Below are positions 8,401 through 17,339 of a stretch of DNA of 64,000 nt, piece by piece (within the stretch, counting starts at the first letter, position 1; the number at the start of each line of letters is the position of its first letter). A model generated the notes under the pieces. It had not been told where the DNA came from and did no database searches. It worked only from the letters and a program-made list of their open reading frames with translations. Source of the DNA: Alphaproteobacteria bacterium (lineage in GTDB: Bacteria; Pseudomonadota; Alphaproteobacteria; Reyranellales; Reyranellaceae); the NCBI GenBank assembly GCA_019635875.1, contig JAHBYP010000001.1:620001-684000 (forward strand). The letters run 5' to 3'. The position numbers and the translations under genes are program-made.

Positions 8401-9336
8401 CAGCTCGATGCGCTCGGCCTCGTCGGCCAGCGCCTCGGCGGCGACGCGCAGGCGCTGCAGCGCAGCGGCGGCGGCGGCTTCCTCGTTGCGCAGCGGCGGC
8501 AGCGCGGTCGAGGCGTCGGCCTGCGCCGTCGCGGCGAGACCGGCCAGGCGGGTGAGGTCGGTGACGGTGGCTTCGGCCTCGCGCAGACGCTCCTGCGCCT
8601 CGGCCAGCTCTTTCTCGGCGGCCGCGAGCCTGAGCGCCAGCACGACGGCGTCGGCCCTGCGGATGTGGTCGCTGAGGTTGCGGTAGCGGCTGGCCTGGCG
8701 GGCCTGGCGCTTGAGCTGCCGGTGCTGCTCGTCGAGCGCCACCAGCACGTCCTGCACGCGCAGCAGGTTGGCCTCGGCCGCCTTCAGCCGCAGCTCCGCC
8801 TCGTGACGGCGGGCGAAGAGCCCGGTGATGCCGGCGGCCTCGTCGATCACCATGCGGCGGTCGGCCGGCCTGGCGTTGATCAGCGCGCCGATGCGGCCCT
8901 GGCTCACCATCGCCGTCGAGCGCGAGCCCGAGGCGGCGTCGGCGAACATGGTCTGCACGTCGCGCGCGCGCGTCTCGCGGCTGTTCACCTTGTAGAGCGA
9001 GCCGTGGCCGCGCTCGATGCGCCGGATGACCTCGAGGTCGTCGGTGTCGTTGAAGGCGGCCGGTGCGACGCGATTGCGGTTGTCCAGGCGCAGCGTGACC
9101 TCGGCGATGTTGCGCGCCGGCCGCTGGCCGGTGCCGCCGAAGATCACGTCCTCCATCTCCGAGCCGCGCATCTGCTTGGCCGAGGTCTCGCCCATGACCC
9201 ACTTCAGGGCCTCGACGAGGTTCGACTTGCCGCAGCCATTGGGTCCGACGATGCCGGTCAGGCCGGGCTCGATGGCGAGCTCGGTCGGATCGACGAACGA
9301 CTTGAACCCGGAGAGACGGAGGGACTTGAACTGCAC
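5472..9336 (-). CDS. smc: Chromosome partition protein SMC, frame broken once
   Basis: SMC is the ATP-driven clamp that compacts and segregates the chromosome with ScpA/ScpB. From the GTG at 9336 the protein opens with QFKSLRLSGFKSF and Walker A GPNGCGKS (31-38), then a coiled coil, a hinge near residues 540-670, a returning coiled coil, LSGGEQAL and Walker B VLDEVDAPLD. Between about 7061 and 7074 the frame shifts by one base: the first part runs out into Arg/Pro-rich nonsense, while the second begins in another frame with AERQAIEAARAAERES. With the shift repaired the chain would be about 1287 residues, complete at both ends. The site is a run of GC repeats, so a sequencing error is the simplest reading; a real mutation in an important gene is the alternative. 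Preceded by a DsbA-like gene. Confidence 0.85.
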
Positions 9337-9358
9337 GTCTGGGTACTCGCTGTCGTTG

Positions 9359-10033
9359 TTACTTGACGAGCTTGGACAGGAGCTCGTCGAAGGCCTGTAC
9401 GGTGCGCGGACCGGTGTAACGCTGGCCGTTGATGAAGAGTGTCGGGGTCGAATCGACACCCAGCGCCACGCCGCCCTGCTGCTCGGCGAGGATCGCCTCG
9501 AGCCCCTTCTGGTCCTCGAGGCAGGCCTTGGCCTGCGCCTCGCCCAGCCCGGCGAGCCGCAAGAGCTTCAAGAGGTCGGCCAGCGGCTCCTTGCCGGCGG
9601 CCCACTGCGCCTGGGTCTGGAAGATGGTGTTGACGACGCCGAAATAGCGGTCGCGATCGACGCATTCGGCGAGCTGCGCGGCCTGCGCGGCCACGCGGTC
9701 GAGCGGGAAGTCGCGGTAGACGAGCTTCACCTTGCCGGTGTCGATGTACTTGGTCTTGATCGCCGGCAGCACGTCGTTGTGGAGCGTGGCGCAGTGGATG
9801 CAGGTCATCGACGCGTACTCGATGATGGTCACGGCCGCGTCGGCCTGACCCATCACGTGATCCTTCTCGGTAACCTGCAGGCCGGCCGGCACGTTCGCCG
9901 GCGCCGCCGGCGGGGTCTGGGCCTGGGCAGGGGATACCGGCGTCGGGCCGCCGGGCTGCGACGTAAAATAGGCACCGCCGAGGATCGCCACCACGGCGAT
10001 CACGCCTGCCCCGAGTATCCACATGTTACGCAT
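9359..10033 (-). CDS. DsbA-family thiol:disulfide interchange protein
   Basis: An exported thioredoxin-fold protein of 224 residues. An N-terminal hydrophobic segment (residues 5-22) is followed by a Pro/Ala-rich linker; the active site is C78-I-H-C81 in the MTCIHC motif, with the cis-Pro loop STPTLFI near residue 198 and a helical insert between. It fits the DsbA/BdbD-like group often called protein-disulfide isomerase or Com1-like, which oxidises cysteines of periplasmic proteins; partner DsbB is not in view. The gene lies 22 bases before smc in the same direction, a neighbourhood (mutY, dciA, DsbA-like, smc) seen in many alphaproteobacteria. Confidence 0.85.
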   Translation of the reverse strand: MRNMWILGAGVIAVVAILGGAYFTSQPGGPTPVSPAQAQTPPAAPANVPAGLQVTEKDHVMGQADAAVTIIEYASMTCIHCATLHNDVLPAIKTKYIDTGKVKLVYRDFPLDRVAAQAAQLAECVDRDRYFGVVNTIFQTQAQWAAGKEPLADLLKLLRLAGLGEAQAKACLEDQKGLEAILAEQQGGVALGVDSTPTLFINGQRYTGPRTVQAFDELLSKLVK

Positions 10034-10188
10034 CGGAACCCCTTATACCCCAACATCTTGGGGTGCTGGCCTGTGGAGAGTCAACGAAGGCCGGCCGTGG
10101 TTTTTTCCACACCGGGTACGCCACTGGGATAGACGGGCACCTAACAAGGCGCCCGGGCGGCGTCAAACCGCGATGGCGTGATCGCCGA

Positions 10189-10677
10189 TCAGCCCTTGTC
10201 GCGGGCGAGAATGGCGCGGCCAAGGCGCTCCAATGCAGCCTTCAGCCGGTCGTCGTCGATGCCCTCGGTCGCCGCCCTCAGCGCTGCCTGGCGATCCGCC
10301 GCCAGGGCCGGGCGGGCTGGCCGGCGCGGTGGGGCCGCCGCCGGCAGGGGCCCCTGCACGAGGGAAATCCGGCCGACCGCGGGCCGGCCGTAGTAGGCGT
10401 TGATGCGCGCCACGATGCGCGGCGCGTCGTGCTGCATCACCAGCGCGGCCGAGGGCACGACCAGCAGCCTGAGCGTCGTGCCGGTGAGCCGGTCGGGCAG
10501 CGAGACCCTGGCGAGCTCGTCGCCGACGATCAGCGGCCATTCGGCCAGCAGCGAGGCCAGCGCCGTGCCGCGTGCCTTGGCCAGCGGACGGATCAGCCCG
10601 GGCACGCTCGCGCCCAGGCGCCTGAACCGGCCGCGGCGGTCCAAGGTGATCTCGGGCTGGGGATCGTCCTCGCTCAT
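10189..10677 (-). CDS. dciA: DciA-like protein (DUF721)
   Basis: 162 residues with the DUF721/DciA core: LIRPLAKARGTALASLLAEWPLIVGDELARVSLPDRL, followed by a strand carrying LRLLVVPSAALVMQHDAPRIVARINAYYG. DciA loads or helps the replicative helicase DnaB in bacteria that lack DnaC; the C-terminal third here is a variable Ala/Arg-rich tail. The start is the ATG at 10677, 49 bases from the divergently transcribed mutY. That divergent pair is conserved in related genomes. Confidence 0.82.
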   Translation of the reverse strand: MSEDDPQPEITLDRRGRFRRLGASVPGLIRPLAKARGTALASLLAEWPLIVGDELARVSLPDRLTGTTLRLLVVPSAALVMQHDAPRIVARINAYYGRPAVGRISLVQGPLPAAAPPRRPARPALAADRQAALRAATEGIDDDRLKAALERLGRAILARDKG

Positions 10678-10726
10678 ACGGTGTCCGATATGATAGCCGC
10701 TCGGCCCGACCAGAACAGGGTGAAGC

Positions 10727-11851
10727 GTGGCGCGTAGACTGAAGGACGAGGGCGAGACGACGACCGGGCCATCGCAATGCCCCGACGTGCGACTGCATGC
10801 CGAACGCCTGCTGGCCTGGTACGACCGCCATCGCCGCGTGCTGCCGTGGCGCGCACCGGCGGCAGAACGCGCCGACCCGTACCACGTGTGGCTGAGCGAG
10901 ATCATGCTGCAGCAGACCACGGTGCAGACCGTGGGCCGCTACTTTCTCGCCTTCGTCGAGCGCTGGCCCACGGTGCGCGATCTTGCCGAGGCACCGCTCG
11001 ACGACGTGCTGCATCTCTGGCAGGGGCTGGGCTACTACGCCCGCGCCCGTAACCTGCATGCCTGCGCCCGCGCCGTGGTCGATCGCCATGGCGGCGTCTT
11101 TCCCGACGACGAGGAGACTCTGCGCGCCCTGCCGGGCATCGGCGCCTATACGTCGGCGGCGATCGCCGCCATCGCCTTCGATCGCCCGGCCAGCGCCGTC
11201 GACGGCAACGTCGATCGCGTCGTCACGCGCCTGCACGCGCTCGACCGGCCGATCGCGGAGATGAAGTCGCAGATCCGCGCGCTGGCCGCGCGCCTCGTGC
11301 CGCCGCACCGTGCCGGCGACTACGCCCAGGCGATGATGGACCTCGGCGCCACCGTGTGCATCGCGGGCGAGCCGCGCTGCGTGGTGTGCCCGTTGATGGA
11401 GTCCTGCGAAGCGCGGCGGCGGGGCATCGCCGGCGAGCTGCCGCGCAGGCGCGTGAAGCCGGCGCGGCCGGTGCGTCGCGGCATCGCCTTCTTCCTGCTG
11501 CGCAGGGACGGCGCGATCCTGCTGCGCCGGCGCGCGCCGCGCGGCCTGCTCGGTGGCATGATGGAGGTGCCGTCGAGCGAGTGGCGCGAGGGCCGGCTCG
11601 ATCGCGAGGCGGCGCTCAGGCAGGCGCCGATCGAGACGCGCTGGCGTGCGCTCGACGGCGTCGTGCGCCACGTCTTCACGCATTTCGAGCTCGAGCTGTC
11701 GCTGGTCACCGCGCGCCTGCCGACCGAGCGCGCCGCTTCAGCGCTGCCAGGCGCGCAATGGTGCGCCGTAGATCGGCTGGGCGAGATGGCGCTGCCCACC
11801 GTGATGAAGAAGGTGCTGCGCCACGCGATCATGGCGACGTCGAAGCGCTGA
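10727..11851 (+). CDS. mutY: A/G-specific adenine DNA glycosylase MutY
   Basis: MutY removes adenine mispaired with 8-oxoguanine. 374 residues: the catalytic glutamate in LSEIMLQQTTV, a helix-hairpin-helix with PGIGAYTSAAIAAIAF and the VDGNVDRV aspartate, and the [4Fe-4S] cysteines C211-x6-C218-x2-C221-x5-C227. The second half (from about residue 245) is the NUDIX-like recognition domain, with RRRAPRGLLGGMMEVP. The start codon is GTG at 10727. Complete and normal in length. Confidence 0.95.
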   Translation: MARRLKDEGETTTGPSQCPDVRLHAERLLAWYDRHRRVLPWRAPAAERADPYHVWLSEIMLQQTTVQTVGRYFLAFVERWPTVRDLAEAPLDDVLHLWQGLGYYARARNLHACARAVVDRHGGVFPDDEETLRALPGIGAYTSAAIAAIAFDRPASAVDGNVDRVVTRLHALDRPIAEMKSQIRALAARLVPPHRAGDYAQAMMDLGATVCIAGEPRCVVCPLMESCEARRRGIAGELPRRRVKPARPVRRGIAFFLLRRDGAILLRRRAPRGLLGGMMEVPSSEWREGRLDREAALRQAPIETRWRALDGVVRHVFTHFELELSLVTARLPTERAASALPGAQWCAVDRLGEMALPTVMKKVLRHAIMATSKR

Positions 11852-11868
11852 GGCGCGGGCAGCGCAAA

Positions 11869-11896
11869 GGGTGCCGCGGCTTTACCCGCGACACCC
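11869..11896. terminator. Possible bidirectional terminator hairpin
   Basis: GGGTG-cc-GCGG, a 6-base loop and CCGC-ga-CACCC. It lies between the convergent ends of mutY and the entericidin-like gene. No clear T-run follows on either strand, so this is a weak call. Confidence 0.35.
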
Positions 11897-11934
11897 TCAC
11901 CCCCCATACCCGCTCCCAGGTCGGGGCGTGGCGT

Positions 11935-12063
11935 CTAGAAGACCTTTTCCTTCACCCAGCGCGACGTGCTCGACACGTCCTTGCCGACACCCTCGACCGT
12001 GCCGCAGGCGGCGATCGGCGCGAGGATCACGATGGCGAGGAACAATCGCTTCAGCACACGCAT
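11935..12063 (-). CDS. Entericidin A/B-like small lipoprotein
   Basis: A 42-residue protein: a basic start (MRVLKR), a hydrophobic segment, lipobox I-A-A-C with C20, and a tail beginning GTVEGVGKDV, the wording of the entericidin family (ecnA/ecnB antidote and bacteriolytic lipoproteins). GGAG lies 8 bases before the ATG. After processing the mature lipopeptide would have only 23 residues attached to the membrane. It is 28 bases downstream of ccrM in the same direction and converges with mutY. Entericidin-type genes are often missed because of size. Only one copy is seen; whether it acts as toxin or antidote cannot be told. Confidence 0.75.
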   Translation of the reverse strand: MRVLKRLFLAIVILAPIAACGTVEGVGKDVSSTSRWVKEKVF

Positions 12064-12091
12064 GGTTTTCTCCATGTCGTTGACGGGGACT

Positions 12092-13213
<1,122 letters not shown>

Positions 13214-13247
13214 TTAGGCTGAGGAAAAGCCTGTTGGAAACGCCTGG

Positions 13248-13276
13248 ATCATGCCTCTTTGCGTGAGTCGCGTCAA
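13248..13276 (-). promoter_or_regulatory. Predicted ccrM promoter with GANTC in the spacer
   Basis: Minus strand: TTGACG (13276-13271), 17-base spacer, CATGAT (13253-13248), about 58 bases before the ccrM ATG. A GANTC site at 13265-13269 lies inside the spacer, and others at 13283-13287, 13292-13296 and 13346-13350 lie upstream. In Caulobacter, methylation of GANTC sites in the ccrM control region shuts the gene off; the same is inferred here. Confidence 0.55.
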
Positions 13277-13379
13277 TAGGAAGAGTCATTGGAATCAAAT
13301 ATTTATGGAGAATTCTTAAAGTAGCCCATATCTGGGGATAATTCGGAATCCGGACCCACCAGCCCTAGGTGGGAGGACC

Positions 13380-13988
13380 TCAGAGCAGCCGGTTGAACGG
13401 CGAGAAGCTCATGCGGTGGTGCGGCGTGGCGCCCAGCCGCGCGATGGCCTCGAGATGGATCACGGTGCCGTAACCGGCATTCTGCTGCCAGCAATAGTCG
13501 GGATAACGCTGGCCGAGCAGCGCCATGATGCGATCGCGCGTGACCTTGGCGACGATCGAGGCGGCGGCGATCGAGTAGACCTTCGAATCGCCCTTCACTA
13601 CGGCCAGCGCCGGGCAGGGCAGCCGCTGCGGCAGGCGATCGCCGTCGACCAGCGCGAAGGCGGGGGTGGCGCCAAGCGCGCGCACCGCGCGCCGCATCGC
13701 CTGGAAGTTGGCCTGCAGCACGTTGATGCGGTCGATCTCGCGCGCCGAGGCGGCGCCGACGCCGATGGTGATCGCGTCGCTGTCGCGCAGCGCCCCGAAG
13801 GCGCGTTCGCGATCTTCCGGCAAAAGCTGCTTGGAATCGTCGAGCAGCGCCAGCAGGCGGCGCTTCACGCGCGTGCGATCGATGATGACGGCGGCGGCGA
13901 CGACCGGACCCGCGAGCGGCCCGCGGCCGGCCTCGTCGATGCCGGCGACCAATCCGTCGTGCTGCGATTCGAGTCTGAAGCTCGGCAT
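13380..13988 (-). CDS. rnhB: Ribonuclease HII
   Basis: Removes RNA from RNA/DNA hybrids and single ribonucleotides from DNA. 202 residues: catalytic D18-E19 in GIDEAGRGPLAGPV, the third acidic residue in LVDGD, and VVKGDSKVYSIAAASIVAKVTRDR with the fourth. The C-terminal HHRMSFSPF is typical. Start at the ATG at 13988. The gene is 190 bases upstream of ccrM in the same direction, a common alphaproteobacterial pairing; the gap between them is unusually AT-rich for this window. Confidence 0.93.
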   Translation of the reverse strand: MPSFRLESQHDGLVAGIDEAGRGPLAGPVVAAAVIIDRTRVKRRLLALLDDSKQLLPEDRERAFGALRDSDAITIGVGAASAREIDRINVLQANFQAMRRAVRALGATPAFALVDGDRLPQRLPCPALAVVKGDSKVYSIAAASIVAKVTRDRIMALLGQRYPDYCWQQNAGYGTVIHLEAIARLGATPHHRMSFSPFNRLL

Positions 13989-14007
13989 GCGCCCATTCAG
14001 CGTGCGA

Positions 14008-14074
14008 CTGTCGTCCCCAGCGCAGCGAGGGATCCAGGCAAGTCGTGGATGCCTCGCTGCGCTCGGGACGACAG
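14008..14074. repeat. Dispersed palindrome, family 1 (copy 2)
   Basis: Arms CTGTCGTCCCCAGCGCAGCG and GCTGCGCTCGGGACGACAG around GAGGGATCC. It fills the gap between the divergent rnhB and nucleotidyltransferase-like genes, where promoters for both should lie. Confidence 0.75.
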
Positions 14075-14092
14075 GTGCTAGAATCGCAAACG

Positions 14093-14659
14093 ATGGATCA
14101 AAAGCAAATCGCCACGGTGGTTGATATCCTGTGGAAGGATGCGGACGCGGTGGCGCAGCTCGCCGCATTGCGCTCGCTCGAACTACCCGATGCCTGGATC
14201 GGCGCCGGTTTCGTGCGCAATCGCGTGTGGGACACACTGATCGGCCGATCCACGCGCACCGACCAGGACGACATCGACGTCGTCTACTACGACCCGGGCG
14301 ATCCCGACGGCGCGCGCGAGAACGAGATCGAGGCGCGGCTAGCCGCCCTGATCCCTGGCATGATCTGGCAAGCGCGCAACCAGCGGCGCATGCATCTCTA
14401 TCGCGCCAAGGGCGACCAGCCCTATCGCGACACCGAGGACTCTCTGCGCTACTGGCTGGAGACGCCGACTGCCGTCGCCGCTCGCCTGACGCGCGACGGG
14501 CGCATCGAAGTGCTGGCGCCGTACGGGCTCGACGATCTATTGAGCCTGACCTGCAGGCCGACGCCCGCCGGCCTGCTTCGCGCCGACGACTACCGTCGGC
14601 GCCTGGCGAGCAAGGGCTGGCGGGAGCGCTGGCCGGAAGCGCGTTTCCTGGAGCCCTGA
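14093..14659 (+). CDS. Nucleotidyltransferase-family protein (DUF925-like)
   Basis: 188 residues with the shape of the NTP-transferase-like family formerly DUF925: LPDAWIGAGFVRNRVWD near residue 33, then DQDDIDVVYYD, in which the paired acids would bind metal, and a C-terminal SLTCRPTPAG...RRLASKGWRERWP. Members of the family have no settled substrate. The start is the ATG at 14093; an upstream in-frame start would fall inside the palindromic repeat. It ends 3 bases before the MFS gene, with which it is probably co-transcribed. Confidence 0.7.
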   Translation: MDQKQIATVVDILWKDADAVAQLAALRSLELPDAWIGAGFVRNRVWDTLIGRSTRTDQDDIDVVYYDPGDPDGARENEIEARLAALIPGMIWQARNQRRMHLYRAKGDQPYRDTEDSLRYWLETPTAVAARLTRDGRIEVLAPYGLDDLLSLTCRPTPAGLLRADDYRRRLASKGWRERWPEARFLEP

Positions 14660-14662
14660 GTC

Positions 14663-15847
14663 TTGTCCTCCCTGCGTACCCTGCGGCCGCCGATCTGGCT
14701 GCTGATGATGGCGACCATCGCTGCGCAGCTGGCGGTGACCATCTACCTGCCGGCGCTGCCCGCCATCGCCGCGCATTTCAACGTTCCCTACGGCACGGCG
14801 CAGCTGACGCTCTCGGTTTATCTCTTCGCCTTCGCCTTCGCGCAGCTCGCCGTGGGCCCCCTTTCGGATCGCATCGGCCGTCGTCCGGTCCTGCTGGGCA
14901 GCCTGGCGATCTTCGTCGCCGCATCGGTCGCCTGTGCGCTCGCTGTCTCGGTGGAGATGCTGATCGGCGCGCGCCTCGCGCAGGCCTGCGGCGCCTGCGG
15001 CGGCGTGGTGCTGGGCCGCGCCATCGTGCGCGACAGCCGCAGCGTGCAGGAAGCGCCCAGGGCGATGGGCTACATGGCTTCGGGCATGGCGCTGGCCCCG
15101 GCGCTGGCACCGCTGCTGGGTGGCCAGATGCTGGTGCTGTTCGACTGGCGCGCCAGCTTCTGGCTCACCGCGATCGTCGGCGCAGGGGTGATGATCTGCG
15201 CCTGGCTGATCCTCGCTGAGACGGCGCCGAAGCACCGGAGCGCGTCGAGCTGGCTGCGCGGCCTGCTCGAGGGCTTCGCCATCGTCACGCGCCAGCGGCG
15301 TTTCCTCGGCCTGATGATCGCGGCCACCTCGGCGTCGTCGGCCTTCAACATCTTCTTCTCCGCCGGTCCCATCCTGCTGATCAACGTCATGGGCGTGTCG
15401 GCGGCGCTGTTCGGCTGGTTCACGCTGGCCTGGGCCGGCAACTTTGTCATCGGCAGCCTGCTGCAGACCCGCCTGCACCCCTATATCAGGAGCATCAATC
15501 TGATCGCGGTGGGCCAGCTCGTGCTGGTCGCCGGTGCGCTGGGCATGGTGGTCACCGCGCTCGCCGGATACGTGGCACCGCTGGCGCTGATCGTGCCGTT
15601 GATCATCATGGGCCTGGGCAACGGGCTGAACATGCCCAACGCCATGGCCAACGCGCTGGCCTCGGTGCCGGGAAACCATGTCGGCGCCGCCTCGGCGCTG
15701 ATGGGATTTGTCCAGATGCTGTCGGCCGCCGCGCTCACCGTGCTGATGGGCTATCTGCCGCACGAGTCGCAGCTCAACATCGGTCTTGCCATCGCCCTGG
15801 TCGGCCTGGTCGGCTTCGCCGGCTGGGCGATGCTGGTGCGGCGTTGA
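14663..15847 (+). CDS. MFS drug-efflux transporter, Bcr/CflA type
   Basis: A proton-driven efflux pump of the major facilitator superfamily, 394 residues with about 12 membrane segments. The start is TTG at 14663. Diagnostic pieces are YLPALPAIAAHF at residues 28-39, the loop-2 motif GPLSDRIGRRPVLL, and GRAIVRDSR plus MALAPALAPLLGG in the fourth and fifth segments, as in Bcr/CflA and related chloramphenicol/bicyclomycin pumps. The substrate cannot be predicted. It follows the nucleotidyltransferase-like gene by 3 bases. Confidence 0.85.
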   Translation: MSSLRTLRPPIWLLMMATIAAQLAVTIYLPALPAIAAHFNVPYGTAQLTLSVYLFAFAFAQLAVGPLSDRIGRRPVLLGSLAIFVAASVACALAVSVEMLIGARLAQACGACGGVVLGRAIVRDSRSVQEAPRAMGYMASGMALAPALAPLLGGQMLVLFDWRASFWLTAIVGAGVMICAWLILAETAPKHRSASSWLRGLLEGFAIVTRQRRFLGLMIAATSASSAFNIFFSAGPILLINVMGVSAALFGWFTLAWAGNFVIGSLLQTRLHPYIRSINLIAVGQLVLVAGALGMVVTALAGYVAPLALIVPLIIMGLGNGLNMPNAMANALASVPGNHVGAASALMGFVQMLSAAALTVLMGYLPHESQLNIGLAIALVGLVGFAGWAMLVRR

Positions 15848-15927
15848 AAACCCGGCGATGTCTCCCTATATCAGTCGAATGATCTCGATTTACGCCATCG
15901 TCAGGGTTCATCCGATCGCGGGCTTGT

Positions 15928-15969
15928 AGCCCCGGGGCTCGGCATTCAGCGCCCCGATGCTCCGGGGCT
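15928..15969. repeat. Inverted repeat in the gap before the Rnk-like gene
   Basis: AGCCCCGG and CCGGGGCT, 8 bases each, separated by 26 bases. The gap between the MFS gene and the Rnk-like gene (about 205 bases) holds nothing else I can name. It could be a transcription terminator without T-run or a protein-binding site. Confidence 0.35.
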
Positions 15970-16053
15970 GCAATCAGGCGTTCCACAGCTTCTCGACAAC
16001 ACCACAGCAGGCACGCCGTGGCGCGTTTGCGCCCGCGCGATGCGGTGATCACC

Positions 16054-16440
16054 ATGACCAGACACAACACCAAGCCCCGGATCGTCGTCAGCGACTCCGA
16101 CTATGCGCGTCTCAGCGACCTCGCGACCGGCGCGCTCGCGCGGTTCCCCGAGATCGCCGAGCAGCTTCTGGACGAGATGAACCGGGCCGAGGTGGTCTCT
16201 GCCTCGGCGCTGCCCGCCGATGTCGTGCGCATGGGCTCGATCGTCGAGTTCCGCTCCAACGGCGGCCAGCATCGCCGCGTCGAGCTGGTCTTCCCGATCG
16301 ATGCCGACATCTCGGCCAACAAGGTCTCGGTGCTGACCCCGATCGGCACCGCGCTGATCGGCCTGTCGGCCGGCCAGTCGATCCGCTTCACGTCCAACGA
16401 CGGTCGTGAGCAGACGCTGACGGTGCTCGCGGTCGATTGA
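16054..16440 (+). CDS. rnk: Rnk-like / GreA-GreB C-terminal domain protein
   Basis: 128 residues. A helical N-terminal part is followed by the beta-barrel of Gre factors: VRMGSIVEFRSN, VELVFPIDADISANKVSVLTPIGTALIGLSAGQSI, near residues 70-115. Rnk in E. coli binds RNA polymerase near the secondary channel and influences nucleoside diphosphate kinase levels; it lacks the cleavage-stimulating coiled-coil tip of GreA, as here, where the N-terminal helices are short. Start ATG at 16054 with GGTGAT upstream. Convergent with the secreted nuclease gene, whose stop lies 2 bases further. Confidence 0.8.
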   Translation: MTRHNTKPRIVVSDSDYARLSDLATGALARFPEIAEQLLDEMNRAEVVSASALPADVVRMGSIVEFRSNGGQHRRVELVFPIDADISANKVSVLTPIGTALIGLSAGQSIRFTSNDGREQTLTVLAVD

Positions 16441-16441
16441 C

Positions 16442-17065
16442 CTAGCGCTTCCCCAGCCACAGCGGCCACAGGCCGGCGTCGTCGTCGCGCGCCTGACGCT
16501 GCAGGGCGATATAGCCCTTCGCGAGGCCGGGGTCGCGACCCTTGCCGAAGGCCCAGGTCGTAAAGACATAGGCCCAGCCACCGCGCAGCATCGCTTCGGC
16601 GATGTCGTGCCCGCCGACCTCGATCCGCCCGACGATACGGCAGTAGCGGTCGTGCTCGATCGGGATCACGCGCACGCGATCGCCGCCTGACGACAGCAGC
16701 CGGTCGAGCGCGTCGCGGGCGCGCAGGCCGGCCTGCGGCTCCTCTTTCGACATCCTGCTGCGCAGCTCCGGCGCATCGATGCCGAACAGGCGTACCTCGC
16801 CGAAGCGCTGTCCTTCGACGAGCAGAACGATCGTGTCGCCATCGACGGCGAAGCCTTCGCCGTCGATCATCCTCGGCAAGATGGGATGCTCGGGCACGCA
16901 GGACCGTTTCGCGCGGCCCAGCGCGGGGCCTGCGGCGATCGCGGCAGTGCAGGCGAGCAGGACGGCGACCTTCACGAGGGACTCCAGCGCGTCTCGTCGA
17001 TTGTCATACGCGCCGACCTTCGGCGTCATCCCCGTACGCCGTCTTGCCTCTGTCATCGAGTTCAT
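16442..17065 (-). CDS. Secreted staphylococcal-nuclease-like (SNase) protein
   Basis: A thermonuclease-fold protein of about 207 residues. An N-terminal hydrophobic stretch (LVKVAVLLACTAAIAAGPALG) looks like a signal peptide or anchor. The fold's markers follow: VDGDTIVLL, VRLFGIDAPELRS with catalytic Arg and Glu, ARDALDRLLSSGG and DRYCRIVGRIEVGG with the second Arg. Ca2+-dependent DNA/RNA hydrolysis outside the cytoplasm is the family role. The start is uncertain: ATGs at 17065, 17056 and 17029 all keep the signal; a still longer frame to 17134 would overlap the strong ribosome-binding site of a small plus-strand frame and is less likely. Confidence 0.75.
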   Translation of the reverse strand: MNSMTEARRRTGMTPKVGAYDNRRDALESLVKVAVLLACTAAIAAGPALGRAKRSCVPEHPILPRMIDGEGFAVDGDTIVLLVEGQRFGEVRLFGIDAPELRSRMSKEEPQAGLRARDALDRLLSSGGDRVRVIPIEHDRYCRIVGRIEVGGHDIAEAMLRGGWAYVFTTWAFGKGRDPGLAKGYIALQRQARDDDAGLWPLWLGKR

Positions 17066-17111
17066 GTAGGTTCCGCGCCGTCGGCAGAACCCCAGCGAAA
17101 GGAGGCGTTTG

Positions 17112-17174
17112 ATGTCGATCATCATGTTCATCACGCCCGCTGTCGGGTTCGAATACGGGCACCCGCGCTTCTAG
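17112..17174 (+). CDS. Possible 20-residue peptide with a strong ribosome-binding site
   Basis: AAAGGAGG, among the strongest Shine-Dalgarno matches in the window, stands 6 bases before an ATG that opens 20 codons (MSIIMFITPAVGFEYGHPRF) and a TAG. The frame ends 165 bases before the ABC exporter. It may be a leader peptide of that gene, a tiny hydrophobic protein, or the scar of a lost gene. No homolog is known to me. Confidence 0.35.
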   Translation: MSIIMFITPAVGFEYGHPRF

Positions 17175-17339
17175 CTGAAGCAGCCCCGGGCGCCGCCTTC
17201 GCGCAGGCTACCGCGGTATCCACCCATCCAGTCCATCGCCAGGCGCTGTCGCGCGCGTCGAGCCCGTTCTCGACGCAGCTCGCGACGCCGGCACGAGTCC
17301 GAAGGGCCGGACCCGTTCGAAGGGTCCCGGCGTCGACAC

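Noticed and set aside
10034..10188. Hairpins (CCCCAA/TTGGGG and GTGG/CCAC) between dciA and the DsbA-like gene as terminators.
   Set aside because: None has a T-run in the dciA reading direction, and stems are short.
13300..13345. A possible CtrA-type binding site upstream of ccrM (TTAA).
   Set aside because: Only one TTAA half-site is found on the minus strand; the second half at the usual 7-base spacing is missing.
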